A stretch of DNA of 13,000 nucleotides from Hydrogenophilales bacterium RIFOXYD1_FULL_62_11 (GTDB lineage Bacteria; Pseudomonadota; Gammaproteobacteria; Burkholderiales; Thiobacillaceae). Shown in pieces: positions 1 to 6,570 of this stretch. Numbering within the stretch: the stretch's first letter is position 1; the number at the start of each line of letters is the position of its first letter. The translations under genes were made by a program, and so were the position numbers. The notes under the pieces are model-generated. The model searched no databases and had not been told where the DNA came from. It worked only from the letters and a program-made list of their open reading frames with translations. The DNA is taken from contig MGZO01000026.1 of assembly GCA_001802655.1 (NCBI GenBank), positions 22,736-35,735 on the forward strand, in the 5' to 3' direction.

Positions 1-425
1 CCCCCAGCCTGGATGACCTCGGGCTGATACCGACCCTCAACTGGGTTTGCCGTGAGTTCGAACAGCAACATCCGGGCATGCACATCGAGCGGCAAATTCC
101 CCTGCAAGAGCAGGACATCCCGACCCCGTTGAAAGTCATCCTTTACCGCATCATTGTGTCGGTGCTCGACGACCTGGCGCAGCACACGAACACGGGACGA
201 ATCCATCTCGGCCTGTGGCTGGACGACCAAGCCCTGATCCTGCTGATCGATGACACGGCAGCCGAGATGCTCGACAGGACGATGACCCCGCTGGCAAACA
301 TCGATCCGCGATTGCGCGCGGGGTTCGCCCGGATGGAAGAACTGACGACCTTGTCCGGAGGAACATTCACCGCCGCGCATTATTCCGGTGGCGGGACGAC
401 GCTGCGCGCAGCATGGAACCGCTAG
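1..425 (+). CDS. Degenerate HisKA_3-type histidine kinase, C-terminal part (pseudokinase-like)
   Basis: The reading frame is open from base 3 to the TAG at 423-425, so this is the end of a longer gene entering from the left; an internal ATG at 78 is unlikely to be the true start. The first residues (PSLDDLGLIPTLNW) match the end of the dimerisation domain of NarX/DegS-type kinases and closely resemble PSILDDLGILPTLSW of the intact kinase at 10675-12228. The HATPase part then follows the same layout but has lost the ATP-site motifs. The N-box reads LYRIIVSVLDDLAQHT instead of LYRILQEATNNIVKHA. The G1 box reads IDDTAAE instead of EDNGSG, and the GLGL of the G2 box is AGFA. Folding positions such as LSGG and GGGTTLRAAW remain, with no stop or frameshift. 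I infer a protein that keeps the fold but probably cannot bind ATP. Its N-terminus is outside the window. Confidence 0.75.
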   Translation, partial: PSLDDLGLIPTLNWVCREFEQQHPGMHIERQIPLQEQDIPTPLKVILYRIIVSVLDDLAQHTNTGRIHLGLWLDDQALILLIDDTAAEMLDRTMTPLANIDPRLRAGFARMEELTTLSGGTFTAAHYSGGGTTLRAAWNR

Positions 426-440
426 CGGCAATCGATGCAC

Positions 441-470
441 AATAAAAACCGCCTGCAGGCGGTTTTTATT
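441..470. terminator. Bidirectional Rho-independent terminator
   Basis: A perfect 30-base palindrome reads AATAAAAACCGCCTG followed by its exact reverse complement. It gives a GC-rich stem (ACCGCCTG/CAGGCGGT) flanked by an A-run on one side and a T-run on the other, so it can terminate in both directions. It sits 15 bases after the stop of the plus-strand kinase fragment and 26 bases beyond the stop of the minus-strand response regulator, exactly where two convergent genes would share a terminator. It probably marks the 3' end of the secretion operon transcript. Confidence 0.92.
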
Positions 471-496
471 TCTGGTTGCAGCAATTACGACAGCTG

Positions 497-1153
497 CTAG
501 GTGGTGACCAGGCCTTTTTCGATGGCATAGCTGGTCAGCGTCGAGGCATTGTGCAGGTCGAGCTTCTTCATCAGGTTGGAGCGGTGTTTTTCGACGGTCT
601 TGATGCTCAGGCTGAGGTAGTCGGCGATGTATTTGTTGGGGTGACCTTCGGCAACAAGCTTCAAGACTTCGCGCTCGCGGTGGGTCAGCGTGTCCCAGCT
701 ACTGCCGACATTGGCGGCCTTACCGACGCCCAGGTATCCATAGATCACCTTGCCTGAAATGTCCGGACTCAAATAGGTCTTGCCATTGAGCACACTGCGA
801 ATCGCAACGCGCAGTTCATCATGCGTCGCATCCTTGAGAATGTAACCATCCGCGCCCGCGCGCAGACTTTCATGGATGTATTCGTCGGTCTTGTGAATGG
901 TGAGCACCAGTACGCGCGTGTCCGGATTGCGTCGCTTGATGTCCATCATGGCCTCGATGCCATTCATGCCCGGCATGGACAGATCCATCAGGACCAGATG
1001 CGGCGCCAGCGGTCCGATGGCACGGATGGCATCGCGCCCATTGTCGGCTTCGCCGACAATCTCGAGGTCGGGGTCCTGCGACAGCAAGGCCCGCAGCCCT
1101 GCTCTCAGCAGGGTGTGATCCTCAACGATAAAAATACGTTTCTTTCCATTCAT
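497..1153 (-). CDS. NarL/FixJ-family DNA-binding response regulator
   Basis: This 218-residue cytoplasmic transcription regulator has the usual length and layout of the family. The receiver domain (about 5-121) has the acidic pair E11/D12, phospho-acceptor D57 (LVLMDLSMPG), T85 and K107 (ILKDA). The LuxR-type helix-turn-helix (about 154-216) has LTHREREVLKLVAEG and the recognition helix SIKTVEKHRSNLMKKL. All catalytic residues are present, so it should be phosphorylated normally. The ATG start has a strong ribosome site (TAGGGGGCAAC before ATG). It follows the last pseudopilin gene by 72 bases on the same strand with no visible terminator between, and ends just before the bidirectional terminator, so it is probably the last gene of the secretion operon. 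I infer that it pairs with the kinase at 10675-12228, but the sequence alone does not prove this. The 72-base gap could hold its own promoter. Confidence 0.93.
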   Translation of the reverse strand: MNGKKRIFIVEDHTLLRAGLRALLSQDPDLEIVGEADNGRDAIRAIGPLAPHLVLMDLSMPGMNGIEAMMDIKRRNPDTRVLVLTIHKTDEYIHESLRAGADGYILKDATHDELRVAIRSVLNGKTYLSPDISGKVIYGYLGVGKAANVGSSWDTLTHREREVLKLVAEGHPNKYIADYLSLSIKTVEKHRSNLMKKLDLHNASTLTSYAIEKGLVTT

Positions 1154-1225
1154 GTTGCCCCCTATCAGTTTTTTGGTGGACTCGCATCACTATCAGTCTG
1201 CCAGCACGAATGACGTTGCTTCACG

Positions 1226-1741
1226 CTAGTTTGGCGCATGCATGAACACCCAATCCGAGTACTTCATCCTGCCTTCAAATTGCCTGTCTGCAAGCCCGAA
1301 GTTGCTTTTTTTCAAGGGCTCGCCGTCGGATAGGCTGTGCACCCCGTAAATCCCGCCGTCCGACCCGATTATCAAGCCCCACTCTGCGTTGCCCGTCACC
1401 GGATCCCGATAGATTTTCCGCAGGTAGCGCTGGATTTCCGGACGGCGCGAGTCCTGCAGCAAGTCTTCCAGAACCATAGGGTGGCGTTTGGCCTGTCCCG
1501 GCGTGAGCTTGGCGTACCGGTCGAGGGCGAACCGGAACTGATGCCCGATGAATAACAGTTCCTGTTCCTTTTCCCGTTGTTGCAGGGTGTGCCACATCTG
1601 TCCCGCAGCAGCAAGGGCAATTCCCATCAGGGCAACCAGCACCAGCACGCCGATATAGGTAAACCCCTGTTCACCCTGGCGAACATGCAGCCGCCTCGCC
1701 CCGAAGGAAGTTGCTGCCTGATTCAGATTGCAGAACACCAT
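1226..1741 (-). CDS. Minor pseudopilin without Glu+5 (prepilin-type protein)
   Basis: This 171-residue protein is a small component of the periplasmic pseudopilus. It has a long leader of about 26 residues, a prepilin-peptidase site GEQG|FTYIG, then the hydrophobic helix (LVLVALMGIALAAAG). The residue at +5 of the mature protein is Gly, not the usual Glu; in type II systems loss of Glu+5 is typical of the GspK-like tip pseudopilin. The rest (REKEQELLFIGHQFRFALDRY, LEDLLQD, YRDPVTGNAEWGLI, GIYGVHSLSDGEPLKK, YSDWVF) fits a family I remember from betaproteobacterial clusters of this type. The frame extends to an upstream ATG at 1822. I chose the ATG at 1741 because GAGGG (1752-1756) precedes it by 10 bases and it starts just after the stop of the previous pseudopilin (1761). 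It is third of three pseudopilins. Confidence 0.85.
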   Translation of the reverse strand: MVFCNLNQAATSFGARRLHVRQGEQGFTYIGVLVLVALMGIALAAAGQMWHTLQQREKEQELLFIGHQFRFALDRYAKLTPGQAKRHPMVLEDLLQDSRRPEIQRYLRKIYRDPVTGNAEWGLIIGSDGGIYGVHSLSDGEPLKKSNFGLADRQFEGRMKYSDWVFMHAPN

Positions 1742-1760
1742 GTCGTCAACGCCCTCGCGA

Positions 1761-2144
1761 TTACCAGTTCCGGTATTCCGTGCCATTGTGCGCGATGCCC
1801 TGGGCGCCGCTTTTGACGTCATACACGCCGCCCATTTCGGCTTGCTCCGGCGGGATGCTGACCCAGGTTGCGTTGCTGTCCGTCATCGGATCGACCGGCA
1901 CGCTGCGCAAATATTTGCTGCTGACCAGTTCATCGAGTGCATCGGGATACTTGCCCTTGTCACCATAATATTTATCCAGGGTCTCCCGCAACAGGGCAAG
2001 GTTCTGCTGCAACACCGCCTCGCGGGATTTTTCCAGGCTGGAAAAATAGCGCGGCACGGCGATGGTGAGCAAGGTCGCGATGATCGCCAGCACGACCATT
2101 AGCTCGATCAGAGTGAAACCGGATTTTTTCCCCTGTGAGGTCAT
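1761..2144 (-). CDS. GspG-like pseudopilin
   Basis: This 127-residue prepilin-like protein has the leader MTSQGKKSG and a classic processing site G|FTLIE with Glu+5, followed by the hydrophobic helix (LMVVLAIIATLLTIAVP). A GspG-type head follows: RYFSSLEKSREAVLQQNLALLRETLDKYYGDKGKYPDALDEL, then VPVDPMT and the C-terminal YDVKSGAQG. It should be cleaved and N-methylated by a prepilin peptidase encoded elsewhere and assembled from the inner membrane into a short periplasmic fibre. The upstream pseudopilin gene ends 15 bases before it. A GAAGG-like ribosome site overlaps that gap. It ends in YRNW, like its neighbour. With the operon's first gspG decayed, this protein or its neighbour is the best candidate for the major pseudopilin, which is an inference. 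Confidence 0.9.
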   Translation of the reverse strand: MTSQGKKSGFTLIELMVVLAIIATLLTIAVPRYFSSLEKSREAVLQQNLALLRETLDKYYGDKGKYPDALDELVSSKYLRSVPVDPMTDSNATWVSIPPEQAEMGGVYDVKSGAQGIAHNGTEYRNW

Positions 2145-2159
2145 CTCGGACGCTGCCTT

Positions 2160-2651
2160 CTACCAATTCCGGTAGGGAATTCCGTTGAGGCCGGCTCCAG
2201 GCGCTAGCGAATACACATCAAACACGTCATCGCCCTCTTCCGGCGCCTCATGGCTGCTGGCATAGCTGCGTTTCCCCCAGGTTTCCTCATTTGGCAGGGA
2301 CGGGTCGGAAATCATCGGATCGCGCGGGATCTGTCGCAGGAAATAAATCCACTTCTTGCGGTCCGGGCTGCTCGCATCGGGGACCCCGTCAACCAGCACC
2401 TGCAATGACTCGGGATAACCCGAGTCCTGCGCAGCGTGTGCAACCCGGCCTTCCTCGACGGCCTGCTTGTAGGCATCCAGCGCCGTTCGAATCTCCCGCA
2501 AGGACAGACGCAGTTCGTGCTCCTTGCTGCGTTTCGCGGTGACTTCCGCCAGCGGCAACGCAACCGAAGCCAGCAGGCTGACAATCGCCACGGTCACCAC
2601 CATCTCGATCAGGGTGAAGCCGGACCGCCTGGAAATGGCGCTCAGGCTCAT
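2160..2651 (-). CDS. GspG/PulG-like pseudopilin
   Basis: This 163-residue pseudopilin has the short leader MSLSAISRRSG, a prepilin cleavage site G|FTLIE with Glu+5, and a hydrophobic helix (MVVTVAIVSLLASVALPLAEV). The soluble part includes RSKEHELRLSLREIRTALDAY, a YPESLQVLVDG segment, FLRQIPRDPM and FDVYSLAPGAGLNGIPYRNW-type ending. The middle is longer than in the next pseudopilin, with an acidic stretch EAPEEGDD before the FDVYS strand. Its ATG overlaps the secretin stop codon in an ATGA junction, so the two are probably translationally coupled. It is the first of the three consecutive pseudopilin genes and needs an external prepilin peptidase. It could be either the major or a minor subunit; the sequence does not decide this. 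Confidence 0.9.
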   Translation of the reverse strand: MSLSAISRRSGFTLIEMVVTVAIVSLLASVALPLAEVTAKRSKEHELRLSLREIRTALDAYKQAVEEGRVAHAAQDSGYPESLQVLVDGVPDASSPDRKKWIYFLRQIPRDPMISDPSLPNEETWGKRSYASSHEAPEEGDDVFDVYSLAPGAGLNGIPYRNW

Positions 2652-4951
2652 GGCACCACCGCGATGTCATGAGGGGCGGGTAGCGTTGCCGTCAAGGCTT
2701 CGCCAGCCGGGTCGCTGGGGGCCAGACGGCCCACAACGATTTGCGATTTCGGGTTGGCCGCGAGCGCCTCGAAGACCAGCGTGACCAGACTGCCCGCCCC
2801 GCTGGCCCCATCCGAACCGCCACCCGACACATCCAGCAGGATCTGCCCACCCGCCTGGTCGATGGTTTTGTTCAGGGTGGACTGCATGCCATCCTGTTTC
2901 AGAAAACCGCCTTCCACTGCATCGATCGCCTTGAATACGCCCGGATCGAAACTCACCAGCAGGCCCAGACTGCTTACCGACTGTAGCGACTGGACGTTGA
3001 GCGTCAGGGTGACTGTTTCCCCCGACTTCACCTGCGCCGGTCCCTGCCAGGACAGCGTGACCGGGTTGGCCGACGCAGGGAGTTGCGGACCGGGTGGGAC
3101 ATCCCTGCGCTGCACGCCCATCGGGATCGACCGGGCCAGAGGCGTTGCTGACGCGCTGGTGGCAACGGCAACGCTGCCCATTGGCTTGAGGTTCAACAGA
3201 CCGTTGCGCACGATGGACTCAGTGCCCGCCCAATACTCCACTTCGCTGACGTCAGGCAGGCGCGCACTCCCCACGACACGGGGGGTGATGGACAGCACGA
3301 TTTCGGTTTTCACACCATCGTCCTTGTGGCTTGAGAACAGCCGCCCGAGCACCGGGATCTGGCCGAGGCCGGGTACCTTGCTGGCGGTCTTGCGATCTGC
3401 GTCATTGATCAAGCCTGCCAGAATTTGCGTTTCACCGTCTTTCAGGCGCAGCACTGTGTTGGCGTTGCGCGTGCCGACTTCATAGGCAAGCGTGCCGCCC
3501 TCGGCGGTCACTTCCTTGATGATGTTGCTGACATCCAGCTTCACCTTCATCACCACTTCATTGTCGAGATGGATGTCGGGTTCCACCTCCACCGACAGGC
3601 CAACGTCCAGGTACTGCACACTGCCGGTGGTAACGGCCCCGCCGGTCGTCAGCGGTGTCACCGTATTGGTGATCACCGGTACCCGGCTGCCGATCATGAT
3701 TTTTGCCTTTTCGCGATTGCGCACCCGGATGCGCGGCCTGGCGAGGATGTTGATGTCGCCATCCTCCAGCTTGAGATTGAGCGTGGCGCTCAACGAGCTT
3801 GCCAGCAAATCGTTGCCAGTCAGGTCCCGCAGTTGCCCCACGGTGGTGGCAGTCGTCGGCGTGCTCACGGTAAAACTGCTCGGCCACTTGATGCCCAGCT
3901 CGCTCAGGCGCGAGCTGCTCACTTCCAGCACTTCCACTTCCAGCATGACTTCCGGCTCGGCGATGTCCTGATCGGCGACCAGTTTTTCCGCCAGCCTGAT
4001 TGCATCTGGCGTGTCGCGCATCACGACGGAATTGGTTTTCTCATGAATGAAAATATCCTTGGTTTTAATCAGGGTCTTGATCAGGGACAGGATGATCTTG
4101 GGATCGGCGTTGGTCAGATGAAAACTTCTGATCTTCAGGTCCTGGTAGTCCTTGAGTTTTGCCGGGGTACCTGGGTAGATGAACACGGTGTTGTCGCTGA
4201 TGACCTTCTTCTCCAGCTGGTTTTGCAGCAGGATCAGGTTGATCGTGTCTTCCACCGACACATCCTTGACGAAAATAGAGGTTTTCTGATCAGGCTTGAC
4301 ATCTCTGTCGAGCAACACGTTGATGCCGCTGGTGCGCGACAACGCCTCAAACACCATCTTGAGATTGGCGTCGCGAAATTGCAGGGTGACCGGTTTGGTG
4401 AACTTCGCCTTGAGGGTGGGTTCGGCTATCGCATCCTTCACCACCTGCTCATCGATTTGCCGCTTTAACAGCAGGGCTTGACCGTTCTTCGGGTTCTCCA
4501 GCAAGACTGGTTTGAGGGCGACCCGTGCAGCCTCGATGTTTCGCTGCTTGAGCAGGGCAGTCGCCCGCTCCAGCGCAGCCTCGTGCCGGCTATCCATGGC
4601 CAGGGTTTCCATCCCGAGCACGGTCCGGCTGTTGCCCGGATCAATACGCAGAATGCTTTCATAAATGGATTGCGCAGCCTCTACATGCCCGCCCGCCCGT
4701 TCGCCGCTGGCTGCAGCCAGCAGTCGATTCACCGTCTGCTCACGGCTGCGCAACAGATCTACGCGATACGACACGTTGTCAGGCGCGGCCTGGCTGGCCT
4801 CAGCCAGCTTGGTCACGCCCTCCTCGGCACGCCCTTCCGCCAGCAGCGCCAAGCCATCATTGTGTAGCTGATAACCGGCACACCCTGCCAGCAAGCTCGT
4901 CAACAGTGCGGCGATGACCCCCATCCGTTTCGCGTCGGCAATTTTCATCAT
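2648..4951 (-). CDS. Lipoprotein secretin with TPR region and C-terminal cohesin domain (GspD/MshL-like)
   Basis: This 767-residue protein would form the outer-membrane channel of the machine. It starts with a lipoprotein signal (hydrophobic 11-20, lipobox LAGC, C24). A TPR-like helical region (about 30-175) follows, then an STN/N0 domain (186-258, LQFRDANLKMVFEALSRTSG) and a NolW-type N domain (272-330). The secretin core (about 335-560) has AEPEVMLEVEVLEV, LARPRIRV, GSRVPVIT and the conserved VPGLGQIPVLGRLF (526-539). After a linker with low-complexity stretches, residues about 629-755 look like a cohesin domain (VTLSWQGPAQVKSGETVTLT, LVSFDPGVFKAIDAVEGGFL). Its own lipid anchor suggests outer-membrane targeting without a separate pilotin, as in the liposecretin HxcQ. 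The first ATG overlaps the previous stop; a second ATG follows immediately. Confidence 0.94.
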   Translation of the reverse strand: MMKIADAKRMGVIAALLTSLLAGCAGYQLHNDGLALLAEGRAEEGVTKLAEASQAAPDNVSYRVDLLRSREQTVNRLLAAASGERAGGHVEAAQSIYESILRIDPGNSRTVLGMETLAMDSRHEAALERATALLKQRNIEAARVALKPVLLENPKNGQALLLKRQIDEQVVKDAIAEPTLKAKFTKPVTLQFRDANLKMVFEALSRTSGINVLLDRDVKPDQKTSIFVKDVSVEDTINLILLQNQLEKKVISDNTVFIYPGTPAKLKDYQDLKIRSFHLTNADPKIILSLIKTLIKTKDIFIHEKTNSVVMRDTPDAIRLAEKLVADQDIAEPEVMLEVEVLEVSSSRLSELGIKWPSSFTVSTPTTATTVGQLRDLTGNDLLASSLSATLNLKLEDGDINILARPRIRVRNREKAKIMIGSRVPVITNTVTPLTTGGAVTTGSVQYLDVGLSVEVEPDIHLDNEVVMKVKLDVSNIIKEVTAEGGTLAYEVGTRNANTVLRLKDGETQILAGLINDADRKTASKVPGLGQIPVLGRLFSSHKDDGVKTEIVLSITPRVVGSARLPDVSEVEYWAGTESIVRNGLLNLKPMGSVAVATSASATPLARSIPMGVQRRDVPPGPQLPASANPVTLSWQGPAQVKSGETVTLTLNVQSLQSVSSLGLLVSFDPGVFKAIDAVEGGFLKQDGMQSTLNKTIDQAGGQILLDVSGGGSDGASGAGSLVTLVFEALAANPKSQIVVGRLAPSDPAGEALTATLPAPHDIAVVP

Positions 4952-5475
4952 GCTCCCCCTGCACTGATTGTTTGTTTAATGTTCAGCGGCAGGTACGTCA
5001 CCTCCAGTTGTCCGCCATTCAGACGCCCTACGCGATAGGTGCTGTCGATCACTTCCCCTTCGGCGACGGTATATATCCGCTCGCCCTTGACCAGCAAAAT
5101 GATCCGAGTCTCTCCTTCTTCATAAGTCCCCATGAAACTGAACGGCATCGGTGGTGCGGTCGGCGGCGGGGGCGGCAAGGGTTTGGGCGGGGGCCTCGGC
5201 GGAGGGGGCGGCGGCGGCACATACCAGGACATTGCCTTGAAGGCATGGCTGGCCACCGTATCGGATACTGCGGGGACATCCTTCCGCTGCAGACGTTCCA
5301 GTTCGATACGCGGCAGCGATTGCGCTGGCTGTTTAGTGGCTCGCGGCAAAGGCATGGGCGGTGGCGGCATCGGTTCGGCTGAGATGTCGTCCTTCTCCCC
5401 GGAAGCGACAGACAGGGCAATCGTCACGGCCAGTGCGCCGTACAGGATGCGCTGTTTCCACGCCCCCCCTTTCAT
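4948..5475 (-). CDS. Proline-rich PilP/GspC-like periplasmic linker protein
   Basis: This 175-residue protein has a short N-terminal anchor helix (about 9-25) and then a mostly periplasmic part. There are two proline-rich stretches: 36-54, and 86-111, where nearly all residues are Pro. The C-terminal domain (about 112-170) contains FMGTYEEGETRIILLVKGE, YTVAEGEVIDSTYRVG and LNGGQLEVTYLPL, the pattern of the small beta-barrel HR domain of GspC and PilP. Such proteins connect the inner-membrane platform to the secretin N0 domain. The rigid proline segments would span the periplasm. From memory, close relatives carry the misleading label 'translation initiation factor' in some annotations; nothing here supports that. 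It overlaps the PilO-like gene upstream and the secretin gene downstream by ATGA-type junctions, which fits a bridging role. The functional assignment is inferred from the C-terminal pattern and position. Confidence 0.78.
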   Translation of the reverse strand: MKGGAWKQRILYGALAVTIALSVASGEKDDISAEPMPPPPMPLPRATKQPAQSLPRIELERLQRKDVPAVSDTVASHAFKAMSWYVPPPPPPPRPPPKPLPPPPPTAPPMPFSFMGTYEEGETRIILLVKGERIYTVAEGEVIDSTYRVGRLNGGQLEVTYLPLNIKQTISAGGA

Positions 5476-6026
5476 GATGACTGCCCCAGAAAAATGACCA
5501 GTCTGAGCTTGGCATCAACCAGAGGAGAGCCGACTTTCTGCCGCTCAAACTGAACCTGTTCCAGCGAAACGATCGGAATTTGAGCCTGCAGATCGGAAAG
5601 GAACTTGCGTATTGTTGGGTATTCGCCCGTAAGCGGCAGGCTCATCTGGAAACGGATTAATTTTCCAGTTTTGTCACGCTCCTCCTTGTAATCCACCTGT
5701 TGCAGAATGAGTCCGTTTCGCTTGGCAATGGCCGCGATCTTGCCGACCCACTCTGTCGAGTCCCGTTCGCTGGGGAATATTTGGTAAAACGTGGCGAGCT
5801 GTTCGTCTATCGGCCGCGCGTTGTCATTCAATGCCTGACCCGCCCGTGTAATACGATCGTGCAGCGAAATGGCACTGAGACGCGCGGTGTCCAGCCGCTG
5901 TTGTGCCGGTTGCACCGTCGAGAAATAGAGCGCCAGGCACATTGCCAGCCCCCCTGCGCCGATCATTCCTGGCCAACCGAGCAGACTGTTCCAGCGTCTC
6001 ACCGGGAAGTGCAGGCGGCGCTTCAC
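5472..6026 (-). CDS. PilO/GspM-like inner-membrane platform protein
   Basis: This 184-residue bitopic protein has a short basic cytoplasmic tail (MKRRLHFPVRRW), one transmembrane helix (about 19-38) and a periplasmic part. The periplasmic part begins with a coiled-coil-like stretch (about 40-75, QPAQQRLDTARLSAISLHDRI) and continues into a ferredoxin-like alpha/beta domain. That domain includes FYQIFPSERDSTEWVGKIAAIAKRNGL, LTGEYPTIRKFLSDLQAQIP and VDAKLRLVIFL. This layout and the LTGEYPTIRKFL motif are typical of PilO. It would pair with the PilN-like protein to form the periplasmic ring below the secretin. The start is GTG in a GTGA overlap with the stop of the PilN-like gene, and its own stop overlaps the ATG of the next gene, so all three are probably coupled. 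Confidence 0.85.
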   Translation of the reverse strand: MKRRLHFPVRRWNSLLGWPGMIGAGGLAMCLALYFSTVQPAQQRLDTARLSAISLHDRITRAGQALNDNARPIDEQLATFYQIFPSERDSTEWVGKIAAIAKRNGLILQQVDYKEERDKTGKLIRFQMSLPLTGEYPTIRKFLSDLQAQIPIVSLEQVQFERQKVGSPLVDAKLRLVIFLGQSS

Positions 6027-6565
6027 AGGGCCACCCCCTTCCAGTGAGCGAACAGGGAAAAGTGCAAGGGTTTTTCCGGGTCTGCCTGCTGAATCTGATG
6101 GCTCTGCAACAAAACCCGGTCGAACACCTCATGTGTCGAGAGCCGCTTGACGTAACCCAAGAGGGCGTCAAGGTCTTTGGCTTCACCACTGATTTTCACC
6201 ATGCCCTTCTTTTGGTCCGGCTCCATCGATAGCAGCGCAATGGTTTGTCCGCCCGAGGTTTCCACTGCCTTGAAAAGATCGTTCCAAGGCAGGCTGAGCT
6301 GACGCAGCACCTGGTTGGCCTGTTTGGCTTCCAGACTCTGAACTTTCGCTGCCTGTTCGCTGAGAGGACGTGACGCCAGCGCGCGGTGGCTGGACACCTG
6401 TTCGATACGGTCGGCCTTTCTTTCCCAGAAGTCGATCCGATGGTTCAGCGTCTGGTAATAGCTCCCCATCAGTGCAAGTGCCGCCAGCGCCGCGGCCAGC
6501 ACGCCCAGCCCCAACCACGGCACGGGCGTGTTGTTGCGTTGGTAATCAAGCCGCATGGCGTGCAT
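6023..6565 (-). CDS. PilN/GspL-C-like inner-membrane platform protein
   Basis: This protein is about 180 residues long. It has a short cytoplasmic head (MHAMRLDYQRN), one transmembrane helix (about 17-37, WLGLGVLAAALAALALMGSYY), then a coiled-coil-like segment (about 38-85) and a compact alpha/beta domain. The domain contains LPWNDLFKAVETSGGQTIALLSMEPDQKKGMVKISGEAKDLDALLGYVKRL, as in the periplasmic fold of PilN. It would bind the PilM-like protein in the cytoplasm and the PilO-like protein in the periplasm. The open frame reaches back to 6682, far inside the previous gene. I chose the ATG at 6565, just after that gene's stop (6571). The ATG at 6556 (MRLDYQ) is an equally reasonable start, and neither has a strong ribosome site, so coupling to the upstream gene is likely. 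Confidence 0.82.
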   Translation of the reverse strand: MHAMRLDYQRNNTPVPWLGLGVLAAALAALALMGSYYQTLNHRIDFWERKADRIEQVSSHRALASRPLSEQAAKVQSLEAKQANQVLRQLSLPWNDLFKAVETSGGQTIALLSMEPDQKKGMVKISGEAKDLDALLGYVKRLSTHEVFDRVLLQSHQIQQADPEKPLHFSLFAHWKGVAL

Positions 6566-6570
6566 CGTGA

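Noticed and set aside
1162..1197. Two copies of CTATCAGT 28 bases apart upstream of the response regulator
   Set aside because: An 8-base direct repeat is short and there is no clear promoter next to it; chance is a sufficient explanation without conservation data.
3425..4468. Plus-strand open frame of 347 codons opposite the secretin gene
   Set aside because: It is antisense to conserved secretin core motifs, has low-complexity composition and no recognisable domain.
5132..5497. Plus-strand glycine-rich frame
   Set aside because: It is the complement of the proline codons of the PilP/GspC-like gene (CCN read as NGG), so the glycine runs are an artefact.
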